In this document: piece by piece, positions 55,301-64,000 of the stretch
How the letters are laid out: every line of letters begins with the position of its first letter
How positions within the stretch are numbered: position 1 is the stretch's first letter
DNA from: Serinus canaria
Lineage: Eukaryota > Chordata > Aves > Passeriformes > Fringillidae
Direction of reading: 5' to 3'
Assembly: GCF_022539315.1 (NCBI RefSeq)
Contig: NC_066317.1
Coordinates: 49,270,435-49,334,434 of the forward strand
DNA: 64,000 nucleotides
The notes under the pieces: generated by a model
What the model saw: only the letters and a program-made list of their open reading frames with translations
The model's database searches: none
What the model was told of the DNA's origin: nothing
Translations under genes and position numbers: made by a program

Positions 55301-58300
55301 AAGATTCTCATCTCCAAAGAGACACAAACTTTGATTTCTAGGCAACTAAATGAACTCATAAAAGTCACAGACTTCACTATTTCCTGGATGACCTAGGTAT
55401 GCTTACAGCAAGGGAAAGCATATCATTCTAGGCAAAAAGAATTGAATGTAAAACCATGCATCTTCTGCAGCTTCAGAAAATGCTGCAAATACACACAGCA
55501 GTAGGGATGTGAGCAAGTTTGCATACAAAGGTATAAACATTCTGCACATCAAAGAAGACCAGATGGGGATGTCCTAACCACTGACCTGTGCACCCACTGC
55601 CACAGGACAAACAACACAGTTTAAATACATACTGAAAAAGCTAAAGAGCCTTTAGTGCTAATGAACAAACTACATAATGGAGAATAAACTAAAGAATGAA
55701 AAAAAAAAAAATCCAGCTTCTTGAGTGCAATAAACAATTAGGTACCCCAGAATTACTGATTTCCAGTGCAAAAATTACCAATATACCAGTCCAAGAATGT
55801 TGTAACTGACACTTCCTTGCAGGCAGCTTGACACAATTACCTATAATTATTGAGTAATTACCTTCTGTAAGAATAAATATAATTCTATGTTGTTCTAGAA
55901 TATACAGGCAGCATAACTGAGTTTAGGCTGTTTACAAGTTGATGTCAAGTTTTTGCTTTAACATCAGGCCTATGTCTCAAAGGTAAAGCCTGGATGACAC
56001 CATTTGCATCCACTTTTGTACACTGCCTAATCACCTTTTAATTTCTCTGTGTGAGCTTCATGCACACAAATCATCTCTTATTACTGAAAGGAGCATGTTT
56101 TTAGGTAGATACCACACACATTTCTACAGGTGTTTGACAGACTAGAAGGTGCAATGTCAATGCAGAAGGACAGCAGGACCATCCTGCAGCTCTCACAGAC
56201 AAGGAGTTTTTTGTTTGTTTTTAGTGGAATTTCCCAGGTTTGGTATCTACTGTGAAACTAGATGGATCCTCCAGTTTTTAAGTCTGGTTAAATGTACATG
56301 TCCAGGTGGCTGCTCAACTCTAAAGAGTTTCAGTCCACATAATTTTCTAAAGAAAAAAGAAACTTGATTGCATTAATTTAGTTGTTCCCCACTGCCTGCC
56401 TCCAAATAATGGTAAAAACCAGGCCAAGTCTGTTCAATATGGCAGAAAGATTTTTCCAGAACTACTGTTATAATTGTTTATGGCTATTTTTTCCTAAGAA
56501 TTTGCCTATTTTTTCTTTTGTGGAGAACATTATGATGCCATTGTACACAGCTAAGTAAAAAACTAATCTTGGTTTTGGCTTTTTTTACTGCCTAAACAAA
56601 CTCTTCACAGCATCTCTACCAAAGAAGGACCAAATTGCATCAGAAGGATGAAATGCTGGCTTTTTCCTTTCTAATTGATCTTCTCAGGTTATGCTTTTTC
56701 TGCTCTCAAATTAAACAGATATGAGTATGGGAGTACCATTTTCTGTGAATATAGTGACAGATGATTTAATACCAAGATAATAACCACTAGTGCAATTAGC
56801 TTGAGCATCACCTGGTAACACTCGAGTTATTTACTTTAATCTACACTACTGGAAGGTCCAAAGAGTTATCATCAATAGAGGATAAACCCACAAGGTTTCA
56901 CAGGAAAGGCAAAACTTCTGACTAAACAGATTTTATTTTTACTAAAACCAAAAGCTACATTCAATTTATAATTATATGACTGATAATAGAAAGAATGAAA
57001 AATATGCTATTACTGTAAGGAACAGAGTGATGAAAACAGCCTGGTAACAAGCCCAGTAATTGCCATGCAGGTAGACACTTCCAGTTAGGTCAGCAGGACT
57101 GCCATCAGCCATAAGGGATTGCTCTTGCAGACGATTATTTTGTAAGAAACATGGCACTTACCATCATTAAATATTAACCCATCACGGCATATCAAAAAGG
57201 AACTTTTTTTTATATCAGAGTAAATGGACAAGGGTTACATCTGATTCTCCTGTTGCTCAATAGAAACATGCAACAGCTCCCTGAGAAATTAAAATATGTC
57301 ATCATTTTTGAGCAATCAGCAATGGGTATTGCACACTAGTCAGTCATTACTAAGTCAAAGATGCAAGTGCTAACAGAGGGCTAAACTTTCAAAAGTAAAG
57401 ATCCTATAAGGGATACTGCATTAGATTTCCAGAGGGTTTAGCAAAATAATCGGAATAACCAGTTGAAAATGAAATTATTACACAGAAGACAGGAATATAA
57501 CAAATGCCAGTCAGGGAAGCTATGTAAATAAGAGGCTCTAAAACCAAACTATTTTCTCAAATTTAACTAAACTAGGAAAAAAAGGCACAAAAGCCTATTG
57601 TCATTTGCTGTGATGCATTAGCATTTCTGAAAAGAGGACTAGTTTGGCACTGCTCGATCACTAATAAAACCAGAACTGGCTAACTGGTCGATTAAACAGT
57701 TTACTGATTTTAATGAAGAATCACAACAAGCTCGAGGTACTTCTAACAACGTCCTTTAGAACCTGGAAAGAATACTAAATAAGAGAATCAATGGATGTTT
57801 CCACTGATATTTTTGAAATAAGCAGAAGATGCCTTACCAAACAGGTATGTGTGCTACACAAAACTCAGAGAGCATTGTTGATTGCTCAGCCTGGGGGAGT
57901 CAATTAGTGACTGAAGAGGGGCAATGGCCAGTGTGTTCCAATACAGCCAAATGAACAAATTATATGAAAAGTGACATGACATGTAAATTGCAAACCAAAG
58001 GTGCCAACAGAGGCCTGCATCTCAGTGGGACCTGCAGCAGCAAGCAACTACACGACAGTTTCCAGAACACCACTACGGCAAGATATTTCTTTAAGTATGT
58101 GGAATACAGAAACACAAAGAAGATTTTACTTCTGCATATAGTGCTGTCAAAACCAAAACCAAAAATAAGTCTCAAGAGGAAGGGAAATAACACCTGAAAA
58201 ACACCGGACTGACAACCTCTGAATTTCCGAGTATTTCTGAAGTGAGCCCCTATGTCTTTTGGGATCAATATTTTAGTAAACAAGAATTTGAAGGTACCAG

Positions 58301-58856
58301 GAAGTTTTTAACACAGAGAGACAGGTAACACGGCAATATATGCTGGTCTTTAATAATTTAAGTCTACCAGCTGCCGTGCGACTGAAGCGGCTCGGAACAA
58401 TACCTGCCCTTTTGAAAAAGACGTTCAGTACAGCTAAAAGCCAGATGGAGAGAGCAGCCAGGATGTTTCTAAACGAGAGCGGCGGCTGCTGCGGCAGGTG
58501 ACGGAGCCGCAGCACCGGGCGAGGGGGCGGCAGCGCCGGGGGGGCCCGCAGCCCCACCTGCGCCGGCCCCGCCGCTGAGCGGGAGGGGATGGATGGAGGG
58601 AGAGCGCCCCTTTCTCAGAGAGCTCTGAAAGCAGAGCCAAAGGAGCAAACAGGTGCTTTTACCGCATCCCAAACAGGCACAATGCAACAGCCGGGCGTCA
58701 CGCCGCGCCTCCTGACCCCTCTCCAGCCGGCACCCCCATCGCCCCGCACCCAGCCCATGCCCGGCCGGAGCCGCCGCCCCTCACCTTATCCCAGAGCAGC
58801 CACTGCTCGGCCGCGCGGCGCAGCGCGCTGTCCCCCGCGGACCCCCGCGCTGCCAT
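40269..58856 (-). CDS. PGM2: Phosphopentomutase / phosphoglucomutase 2, complete gene (14 coding exons)
   Basis: Cytosolic alpha-D-phosphohexomutase-family enzyme. In mammals it interconverts ribose-1-phosphate or deoxyribose-1-phosphate with the 5-phosphates, linking nucleoside breakdown to the pentose phosphate pathway, and acts on glucose-1-phosphate less well. Coding exons on the minus strand: 58856-58785, 54354-54187, 53316-53210, 52847-52763, 51543-51460, 50884-50691, 49585-49396, 48730-48633, 46173-45993, 45874-45781, 44695-44566, 42078-41889, 41270-41137, 40371-40269. All introns are GT-AG, the phases join without a frameshift, and the sum is 609 residues against about 612 in human. 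Visible signatures in order: phosphoserine loop [13 protein letters not shown], metal loop DPDADR, sugar-binding loop EEAIG, phosphate-binding loop [10 protein letters not shown]. The paralogue PGM2L1 (glucose-1,6-bisphosphate synthase) is less likely, because the residues and the neighbour TBC1D1 fit PGM2. Identification is by recalled similarity, not a search. Confidence 0.97.
41137..41270 (-). CDS. PGM2: PGM2 coding exon 13 (phosphate-binding loop)
   Basis: 44 codons plus two bases. Contains [19 protein letters not shown], the phosphate-binding loop of domain 4. Acceptor TTCTAG, donor GTATTG. Confidence 0.96.
41889..42078 (-). CDS. PGM2: PGM2 coding exon 12
   Basis: One base plus 63 codons. 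Begins [15 protein letters not shown] and ends [17 protein letters not shown], the start of domain 4. Acceptor TTCACAG, donor GTAAGT. Confidence 0.96.
44003..44022 (+). repeat. Poly(A) tract
   Basis: Run of 20 A in the PGM2 intron between exons 11 and 12. No element body was recognised next to it. Confidence 0.85.
44566..44695 (-). CDS. PGM2: PGM2 coding exon 11
   Basis: Two bases, 42 codons, two bases. Encodes [17 protein letters not shown] and the helix with [12 protein letters not shown]. Acceptor GTTTAG, donor GTGAGT. Glutamate split to exon 12 (GA|A). Confidence 0.95.
45540..45718 (+). mobile_element. CR1 LINE 3' end in a PGM2 intron
   Basis: Plus-strand fragment with TTGCCCAGAGAAATTAC, TTCTCTGGAGATATTCAAGA, TTGGGCAGGAAGGTTGGACC and CCCTTCCAACCTCACCCATT. 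It sits just downstream of PGM2 exon 10 (on the minus strand), antisense to the gene. Confidence 0.85.
45781..45874 (-). CDS. PGM2: PGM2 coding exon 10 (sugar-binding loop)
   Basis: 31 codons plus one base. Contains [16 protein letters not shown] and the substrate-specificity loop FEEAIG, which is completed in exon 11. Acceptor TGTAG, donor GTAAGA. Confidence 0.96.
45993..46173 (-). CDS. PGM2: PGM2 coding exon 9
   Basis: One base plus 60 codons. Contains [11 protein letters not shown] and [19 protein letters not shown] of domain 3, conserved with mammalian PGM2. The NNSRDTRA stretch between them is variable. Acceptor CTGTAG, donor GTAAGC. Confidence 0.96.
47755..47800. repeat. Perfect inverted repeat in PGM2 intron (19-bp arms, 8-base loop)
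   Basis: Arms AGATATGATACCAAGTGCT (47755-47773) and its exact reverse complement (47782-47800), loop TGAACTTC. It lies between PGM2 exons 8 and 9. Mixed base composition makes a chance 19-bp match less likely than for AT-only repeats. Stem length is at the low end for any small-RNA precursor. Confidence 0.88.
48633..48730 (-). CDS. PGM2: PGM2 coding exon 8 (metal-binding loop)
   Basis: 32 codons plus two bases. Contains [16 protein letters not shown], where the three aspartates of DPDAD coordinate the catalytic magnesium ion. Acceptor TTCCAG, donor GTATGG. Confidence 0.96.
49396..49585 (-). CDS. PGM2: PGM2 coding exon 7
   Basis: One base plus 63 codons. Contains [16 protein letters not shown] and [19 protein letters not shown], highly conserved PGM2 segments of domain 2. 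Acceptor TTTCAG, donor GTAAAT. Confidence 0.96.
50691..50884 (-). CDS. PGM2: PGM2 coding exon 6
   Basis: 64 codons plus two bases. Begins [14 protein letters not shown] and ends in a less conserved linker near KQCFY. Acceptor ATTTAG, donor GTGACT. Arginine split to exon 7. Confidence 0.95.
51460..51543 (-). CDS. PGM2: PGM2 coding exon 5 (phosphoserine loop)
   Basis: 28 codons. Contains [13 protein letters not shown], in which the serine is the catalytic phosphoserine of the phosphohexomutase family. Acceptor TTACAG, donor GTATTC. Confidence 0.96.
52461..52501 (+). repeat. A-rich simple repeat
   Basis: About 40 bases of A broken by single G, in the PGM2 intron between exons 4 and 5. Confidence 0.85.
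52763..52847 (-). CDS. PGM2: PGM2 coding exon 4
   Basis: One base plus 28 codons. Encodes [13 protein letters not shown] and the [13 protein letters not shown] segment leading to the active-site loop. Acceptor TTTAG, donor GTAGGT. Confidence 0.95.
53210..53316 (-). CDS. PGM2: PGM2 coding exon 3
   Basis: 35 codons plus two bases. Encodes [10 protein letters not shown] and the [10 protein letters not shown] segment of domain 1. Acceptor TTAAG, donor GTAGTT. An arginine codon is split across the junction with exon 4 (AG|G). Confidence 0.95.
54187..54354 (-). CDS. PGM2: PGM2 coding exon 2
   Basis: 56 codons, phase 0 at both ends, the same length as the human exon. Contains [14 protein letters not shown] and [11 protein letters not shown], the conserved substrate-phosphate-side segment of domain 1. 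Acceptor TCAACAG, donor GTATTG. Confidence 0.96.
54355..58784 (-). other. PGM2: PGM2 intron 1
   Basis: The longest PGM2 intron, about 4.4 kb, from GTGAGG to TCAACAG. No alternative exon with both a good acceptor and donor was noticed. No interspersed repeat was recognised by eye. Confidence 0.8.
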
Positions 58857-59300
58857 CCCGCTCCGCCCGAGCCGCCGCCGCGCCGCTCCTTCCCTCTTCC
58901 GGAGCGCGCCCGCCCCGCTCCGCTCCGCTTCCCTCCGCCCGCCGGGCCGGCCCCGGCGGCCCCACCTCCGCCCCGCCCGCCGGCCCGGGCTGGGGTCAGG
59001 GCCGGGGCCGAGGCCACGGCCGGGGCTACGGCCGGACAGGGCAGCCCCGCCTCCGTCCTGCCCGCCGCGGCTGGCTCGGGGCCCTCGCTTAGAGCGGGGA
59101 TTTAATCCTTTCTTTTCTCGGGACGCTGAATGTTGTCAGGTGGGGCTGGGGCTGCCGGCCCAGCGGAGCCCCGAGAGGAGCCGCGGGCAGCCCCCGGGCC
59201 CGGCCCTCGCGCTGCGCCGAACGGAGGAGGAGGAGCGTTCCAAATAACAGCGGGAAAACTGCTGTGGACACAGCCGCCTCCTCCGCAGCATGGCTGACGG
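58440..59300 (-). promoter_or_regulatory. PGM2: PGM2 CpG-island promoter
   Basis: A GC- and CpG-dense block surrounds PGM2 exon 1, with many GGGCGG-like (Sp1-type) sequences and no TATA box close to the ATG. The exact transcription start cannot be read from the sequence but should lie within about 150 bases 5' of 58856. Long open frames on both strands here reflect lack of stop codons in GC-rich DNA, not genes. Confidence 0.85.
58785..58856 (-). CDS. PGM2: PGM2 coding exon 1
   Basis: 24 codons from ATG to a GTGAGG donor. The start has G at -3 and G at +4, a strong vertebrate context. The exon ends in EQWLLWDK, matching the conserved N-terminal tryptophan motif of PGM2. It is GC-rich and lies inside the promoter CpG island. 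The N-terminal residues before the motif differ from mammals, as is usual for this segment. Confidence 0.93.
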
Positions 59301-59419
59301 AAGAAAGTAGCGTTGTTCTTAGAAGTGTCACATTCCACGGGCATTGCACTAAGGCGACTGAGATTCCTTTTCTTATAGTCAAGATAAATGAGGGATGAGC
59401 TCAAATTTAGGACAAAGAT

Positions 59420-59478
59420 TGTAACTAGATGATCTTTAAGGTCCTTTCTGACCCAAAATGGGCTATGATTCTAAAATT
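59420..59478 (+). mobile_element. CR1 3' tail remnant
   Basis: Short stretch AACTAGATGATCTTTAAGGT followed by a GATTCTAAAATT tail, the last 50-60 bases of a CR1 element, just beyond the PGM2 promoter island. Confidence 0.6.
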
Positions 59479-61277
59479 TTCATAGAAATAATGACTTGTA
59501 CAGATACTTGAAAACCTTTTAAAGTTCATTAGTTCATTACCAGAATGCATGTGAACAAGAGAAATTCTACACATCACTTGCAAAAATGTCAATGCACATC
59601 CTTCTGATATTCACTACTGATCAGTGAAATAATTATGATACCCTTACAGAAAAACGGTTAAGATGAAACACCAGAGGAACTGAAGCATAAGAAAATCAGG
59701 AAAAAAAAAAATGTTGCTTGGCTGCTTTTCCAATCATCTGTTTTCTCTATCATTTTGATAATGGTCATTTAACTCAGCTCCTCTGGCTTCTGCACCTCTC
59801 TGGCTGAACACAAATCAGACCTCAGCTGCACAATTAGAAAAAAAAAAAAAAAGTAACTGAATTTCACTCAGAAAAATGGACTGTGTTCCTCCTGCTGGAA
59901 TTAAAGAACAGATTAATATGGCTTTGATTGAATAATTATTATAGCATGGTGGCTTTGAGAGAAGCCTGAGCTGCCAAGCTGCTGCTCTGTCTAAATAGTT
60001 CCTATAGCTAAGCTTGTGTTTTGACTGGAATCTCCTGAAGATGCCATGATAAGCCTCTCCATCCTGGTTGATTTCTTACAATTTTTTTTTTTTTTGGCAA
60101 ACATACAGTGCAGAGAGCACTGAACTATCTTTCTTGCCCAACAAGATTTCTGTCATCAGCTCCCCAAAGTACTAAAGGAAACAGCAGTCTGAGTGCTCTG
60201 GAGCTTCAGGACAAGGTGTTCTGGAGGTTTTCCCTACATTTTATCAGCCTCTATCTGAAGCTGGGCTAGACCAGGTGATGCAAATGTGCAGGGAGAGCCA
60301 AAAGGAGTGACTGGGATTTCCCTCACTCTGCAGCACAGGCCAAGGCAGAGGAAGACCCCTGAGAGTGGTGTGGATGCAGAGCTGAGTTGCAGTTGTTCTG
60401 AGGCTGCTGAGAAATGTGAAGTCACTGTGAAGGTGCCATACAGGAGGAACAGATTAATTTGCCATGGGTGCCAAGTCCTGAATCTGAACTCTTGTAAGGA
60501 ATATCCTATCCAGGTGCTTTCCAACAGTGCTTCAATGGGAGCAATGGGAGCATCCCTTTTTCCCCAAGTTTAGAGAATGGGGCAAATAAGGAAGGGGCTG
60601 GCTGTGTGGAAATGTCACTGAACTTCTACATGCTGATCAAAGGCAGGAGAGAAGTAATCACAGGAAAAAAGTAAGATTTTCTTACATGAAGAATGATACA
60701 GCCACTACAACACTGACTTTGTAAAGCACCACAACAAAGTACTGCCACTGACTCAGCTAAGGGAGGTGACAGATTCATGGAACATGTCCTCTTTCCCTTG
60801 AATGCCTGAAGTTGGCTGTAAATCAAGCAAGTTTTCTTTAGGATGGACCAAAATGGTTATCAGGATCCATTACACTACAGGCCCAGCTTTAAAAGAAAAA
60901 CTCTTTTAAAGTTCTTTTGGGAGTGCTTTGAACAGGGTAGCCAGAACCTTGCAACTTGCAAAGTGCCACAGTCCGGAAAACTTTATGATCTAATGACAGC
61001 AGAAGAGGCTGAAAATGAAAGAATAGCCAACTGCTGCCAGCAGTTGCTGCTGTGAGGAAAAGAGTTTTTCATGAAAACAATACAGTGTAAATTATTTCAA
61101 AATACTACATAACTTAACAATAAGATCCTTCCTAGTGATTCTTTCAAAAAGTGAATTTCCAATAAAGAATTCAGAACCCAACAGTATTTCATGAGAAGCC
61201 CTAGATACTGAGCTGGAGAAAAATTGGTTGACTACATGTTAAAAATCAGATAAAAAGGAAACATAAAGGATGAAGGG

Positions 61278-61300
61278 TTTTTCCTTTTTTTTTTTTTTTC
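61278..61300 (+). repeat. T-rich tract
   Basis: Near-pure T run in the intergenic DNA upstream of PGM2. Confidence 0.8.
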
Positions 61301-61843
61301 TCCAGCTTTTACCAAACCCAGCTGAAATTGACAAAATAAAACTTAAAAAAATCCATTCAATAAACCAAGTAAGTCTGCTGACTTTATACTCTTTTTTTTT
61401 TGGAACTTAAAATACTGTGTCTAATTTTAATTAGATCTTCTTCAAAACAGGTGGAATCATTACTAAATTCACATTAATGCTAGAATTTCAGAGTATGGGG
61501 TACCTAAAGCATCCCTCTTGACCTACACTTTCTGAAGTGAAACCTTTCAATGAACACTGAATGTTATAACTTGAGCTCAGTGTGGCTGCAGCTGCACAGG
61601 CTTTTCACACCAAGTATGAACTAAAAGGCATTTGTCTGTAAGCTGTGTAAGGCTTTAGCCTTAACACCACAGCAGCAAATTGCTTTATTTAGCTTGCAGA
61701 TAGGAAGAGCAATGAATGTGTTAATGGTGCTCAATATCTTCAGTCATGTTTTGAATTTTACGTTACCTGCAACTATACAGAGGGATTTTACCAAAGTATA
61801 TAAATAGCTGAAGGGAGGATGCAAAGAAGAAAAAAAGCCAGGC

Positions 61844-62095
61844 TTTTTTCAGTGGTGCTCACTAACAGGACAAGAGGCACAAACTGAAACAGAGGAGGTT
61901 CCAGGTGAACATTAGGAAAGACTTTTTCACTGTGACAATGACTGAGCACTTAAGGAGGTTTTGGAGTCTTCATCCTTAGAAATATGTAAAAGCCATCTGG
62001 ACATGGTTTTGGGCAGGTGAGTCTTGAGCAGGGAAGTTTGACCAAATGACCTCCAGAGATCTGCTGCAACCTCAACCATTCTGTGAATCTGAGAG
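61844..62095 (+). mobile_element. CR1 LINE 3' end
   Basis: Diverged plus-strand copy, with AACATTAGGAAAGACTTTTT, a GTTTTGGAGTCTTCATCCTT motif, GACCTCCAGAGATCTGCTGC and AACCTCAACCATTCTGTGAA at the 3' end. Confidence 0.82.
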
Positions 62096-63608
62096 GTTGA
62101 TGCATTCTGTAATTCATGAGATGTATGTTCTGGCAAGGAACATAAATTTTTCATTGCTGATGACTGCAGTATTGTGATACAGCTGTAGAGAAAATTTGTG
62201 AAATGCTAACAGAAAATGAATGTCACAACCAGTGATATTTTCTTGTTTTATGTACAGATATTACATTTAAACTCTTCTACTCAGTTCCCCTATTTTCAGT
62301 ACACTTTTAGTGCATGATCATTCTCCATTTACAGCCAGCTGGGACATAACAATTGCTATTTGTGTCACCTACAGAAATAAAAGGACTAAGGATTATAGAA
62401 TATTACTGATGACAAGTTAAAGTTAGCTTTAGGTTCTCAGAGCTTAGAGTACATACTTGTCTTAACGTCACTCCTTTAAGCAGTCTGAAAATTTAAAGGT
62501 ATTTTATTAGTTTTCACTTTCATCACTAGCTTGAAATACTAGTTGGGGGCAGGAGGGAAAAAAGCTTTGATTCTACAGCCCAGATTGACTGGGAGACTGT
62601 GGTGCACATTGCACATTTCAAAAGAACATATAGCCTCAGAAGAGGATGTTGTCTTAAATAAAGCACTGCTCTTGTAACCTGATGAAAGGGAAGGGGGAAA
62701 CAGGGGAAGAAAAGGAAGGATGTGGTGGTTATTTTATTCATGGCTTGAATTTTAGTAATTGTTCTCCAGTTCTGTCGTCTACCAGCTAACTCAAGGATGT
62801 GTCAAGATTATTTTATGTTTCCTCTTTGAAATTTTTTTCTCCATTGTTTATTGTAAGCTTCTTGTTCACAACTGAAAGTCTTTTATAATTTCCACTGTTT
62901 GGCATAGACTCCTGATCTCTGGTAGTCAGGCAGATCTTGGATCCCGTGGCAGTAGAACTATGAAAACATGCTTTTTCTGTCTTGTTCTAGACTGCATTCA
63001 GTTTCTAGGTTCAAGGATAAATTAACTTATCTTTGTTCAACACATAGGACAAAGTCAGAGCTAATGCCAGTTCTTTTCAAGTATATTTTGGACTGCTGCC
63101 CTTCTCTTACATCTTCTCTTTTGGTAAAGATCAAAAATACAAGCTGAAGTGAAAAATAAAATTAGTCAGACTAATAAATACATGATCTTGAACTCACCTC
63201 TTGTGCAAATGATTGAAATTTAAATTATGCTGTGACAAAAAAGAAACATTTGATGTTATGATTTCATGGAATTCAAGAGTAATATGCACAGTTTATTTCG
63301 ACCCAATTCCTTTATAAAAGAAGTGAGTAGGGTGCATTATTTTTATATATCCTTCAGTTTGGTTGTAATTAAACTTTATTCCCTCCCTAGGTAATTTTGT
63401 GGATATCTAGCAGAATTACCAGGTCTACAACTTGACTTGAATAACATTGTCCTGTCTGTTACAGAAATGGGGTTGAGAGGTGTTCTGACAGTTCTCTCAC
63501 CCTAAGTAAAGGAAAGCTTTTCTTAACCAGGATTAGTTATAAGAGTAAAAGTAAAAAAAAATGAAACTGGTTGCAGCATAAGTATACTGGATAGATGTCT
63601 GCCTTAAC

Positions 63609-63638
63609 AACAAGTTATGAGGATTTTCATAACTTGTT
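63609..63638. repeat. Short inverted repeat (12-bp arms)
   Basis: AACAAGTTATGA at 63609-63620 and its reverse complement at 63627-63638. A partial third copy of AACTTGTTATG overlaps the right arm and AACAAG recurs after it, suggesting local slippage. Confidence 0.6.
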
Positions 63639-64000
63639 ATGAAAACTTAACAAGTTTCCCAAAAATGTTAAGCTGCTAAATCCAACTTTAGACTTCTAAG
63701 TAAGCTGTTTCTCAAAAGTGCTGAACCTGCAGCCGTTCCCATTGAATGCTCAGGCTTGTAAATGCATGGCTGAGAGGCACGATGGCAGTATCAAAGGGGA
63801 AAGGCGGTTGCTTTAAAAAAACTGGCACAGTATGCTTTTATTATATATAGCTACACTCCATAGCTTGCACCTCCAAAGTTGAAATATTTGTTTTACAGAC
63901 AGAAAAACTGAGCTCACATGCAAAAGATTTATCTGATGTCCTATTGATGAAGGAAATAGTATCTAAAATTTGGAAAGTTAGTAGAGGCACATTTCCATTA

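Larger units (their letters stand above)
59479..64000. other. Intergenic DNA upstream of PGM2
   Basis: No exon recognised. Holds the CR1 copy at 61.8-62.1 kb, T and A homopolymer runs and a short inverted repeat at 63.6 kb. In mammals the next gene in this direction is RELL1, which was not seen here. Confidence 0.6.

Noticed and set aside
58589..59092. Plus-strand open frame of 167 codons over the PGM2 promoter
   Set aside because: Antisense to PGM2 exon 1 inside the CpG island, with no recognised domain and low-complexity composition.

Overview
This is nuclear DNA from a bird, most likely a songbird or close relative. CR1 retrotransposon tails occur in both orientations (about 11.9-12.8, 27.6-27.9, 38.3-38.8, 45.5-45.7, 59.4 and 61.8-62.1 kb). 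A tRNA-headed, CR1-tailed SINE like the one described from zebra finch lies at 17.2-17.4 kb. Genes are interrupted by GT-AG introns and begin in GC-rich CpG islands. No bacterial operon, CRISPR array or intact virus is visible.

Two genes could be identified by reading exons, both on the minus strand and in tandem. PGM2 (phosphopentomutase/phosphoglucomutase 2) is complete. Its 14 coding exons run from the ATG at 58856 to the stop codon at 40269, and every exon joins in frame to give a predicted 609-residue protein with all four catalytic signatures. Its promoter is the CpG island at about 58.4-59.3 kb, and a likely poly(A) signal lies at 39992-39997. About 6.4 kb further along comes TBC1D1, the Rab-GTPase-activating protein of GLUT4 traffic. 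Only its 5' end is present: a CpG-island promoter at about 32.5-33.9 kb and the first coding exon (25197-25613, 139 residues, N-terminal part of the first PTB domain). The rest lies left of the window, so 1-25196 is intron. The gene order and direction match the mammalian PGM2-TBC1D1 arrangement.

Layout: 1-25.2 kb, long TBC1D1 intron holding a second CpG island at about 3.0-3.6 kb, an LTR-like stretch, CR1 and SINE insertions, a diverged 80-bp repeat pair and a perfect AT-rich hairpin. 25.2-33.9 kb, first coding exon, intron 1 and promoter of TBC1D1. 33.9-40.0 kb, intergenic with one CR1. 40.0-59.3 kb, PGM2. 59.3-64 kb, upstream intergenic DNA with CR1 remnants.

The most interesting point is the intronic CpG island near 3.1 kb. 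On the minus strand it holds a short open frame of 10 codons that ends at a good splice donor in the same phase as the TBC1D1 first coding exon. This could be an alternative first exon giving a TBC1D1 isoform without the N-terminal part of its first PTB domain. No wholly new biological system was recognised.
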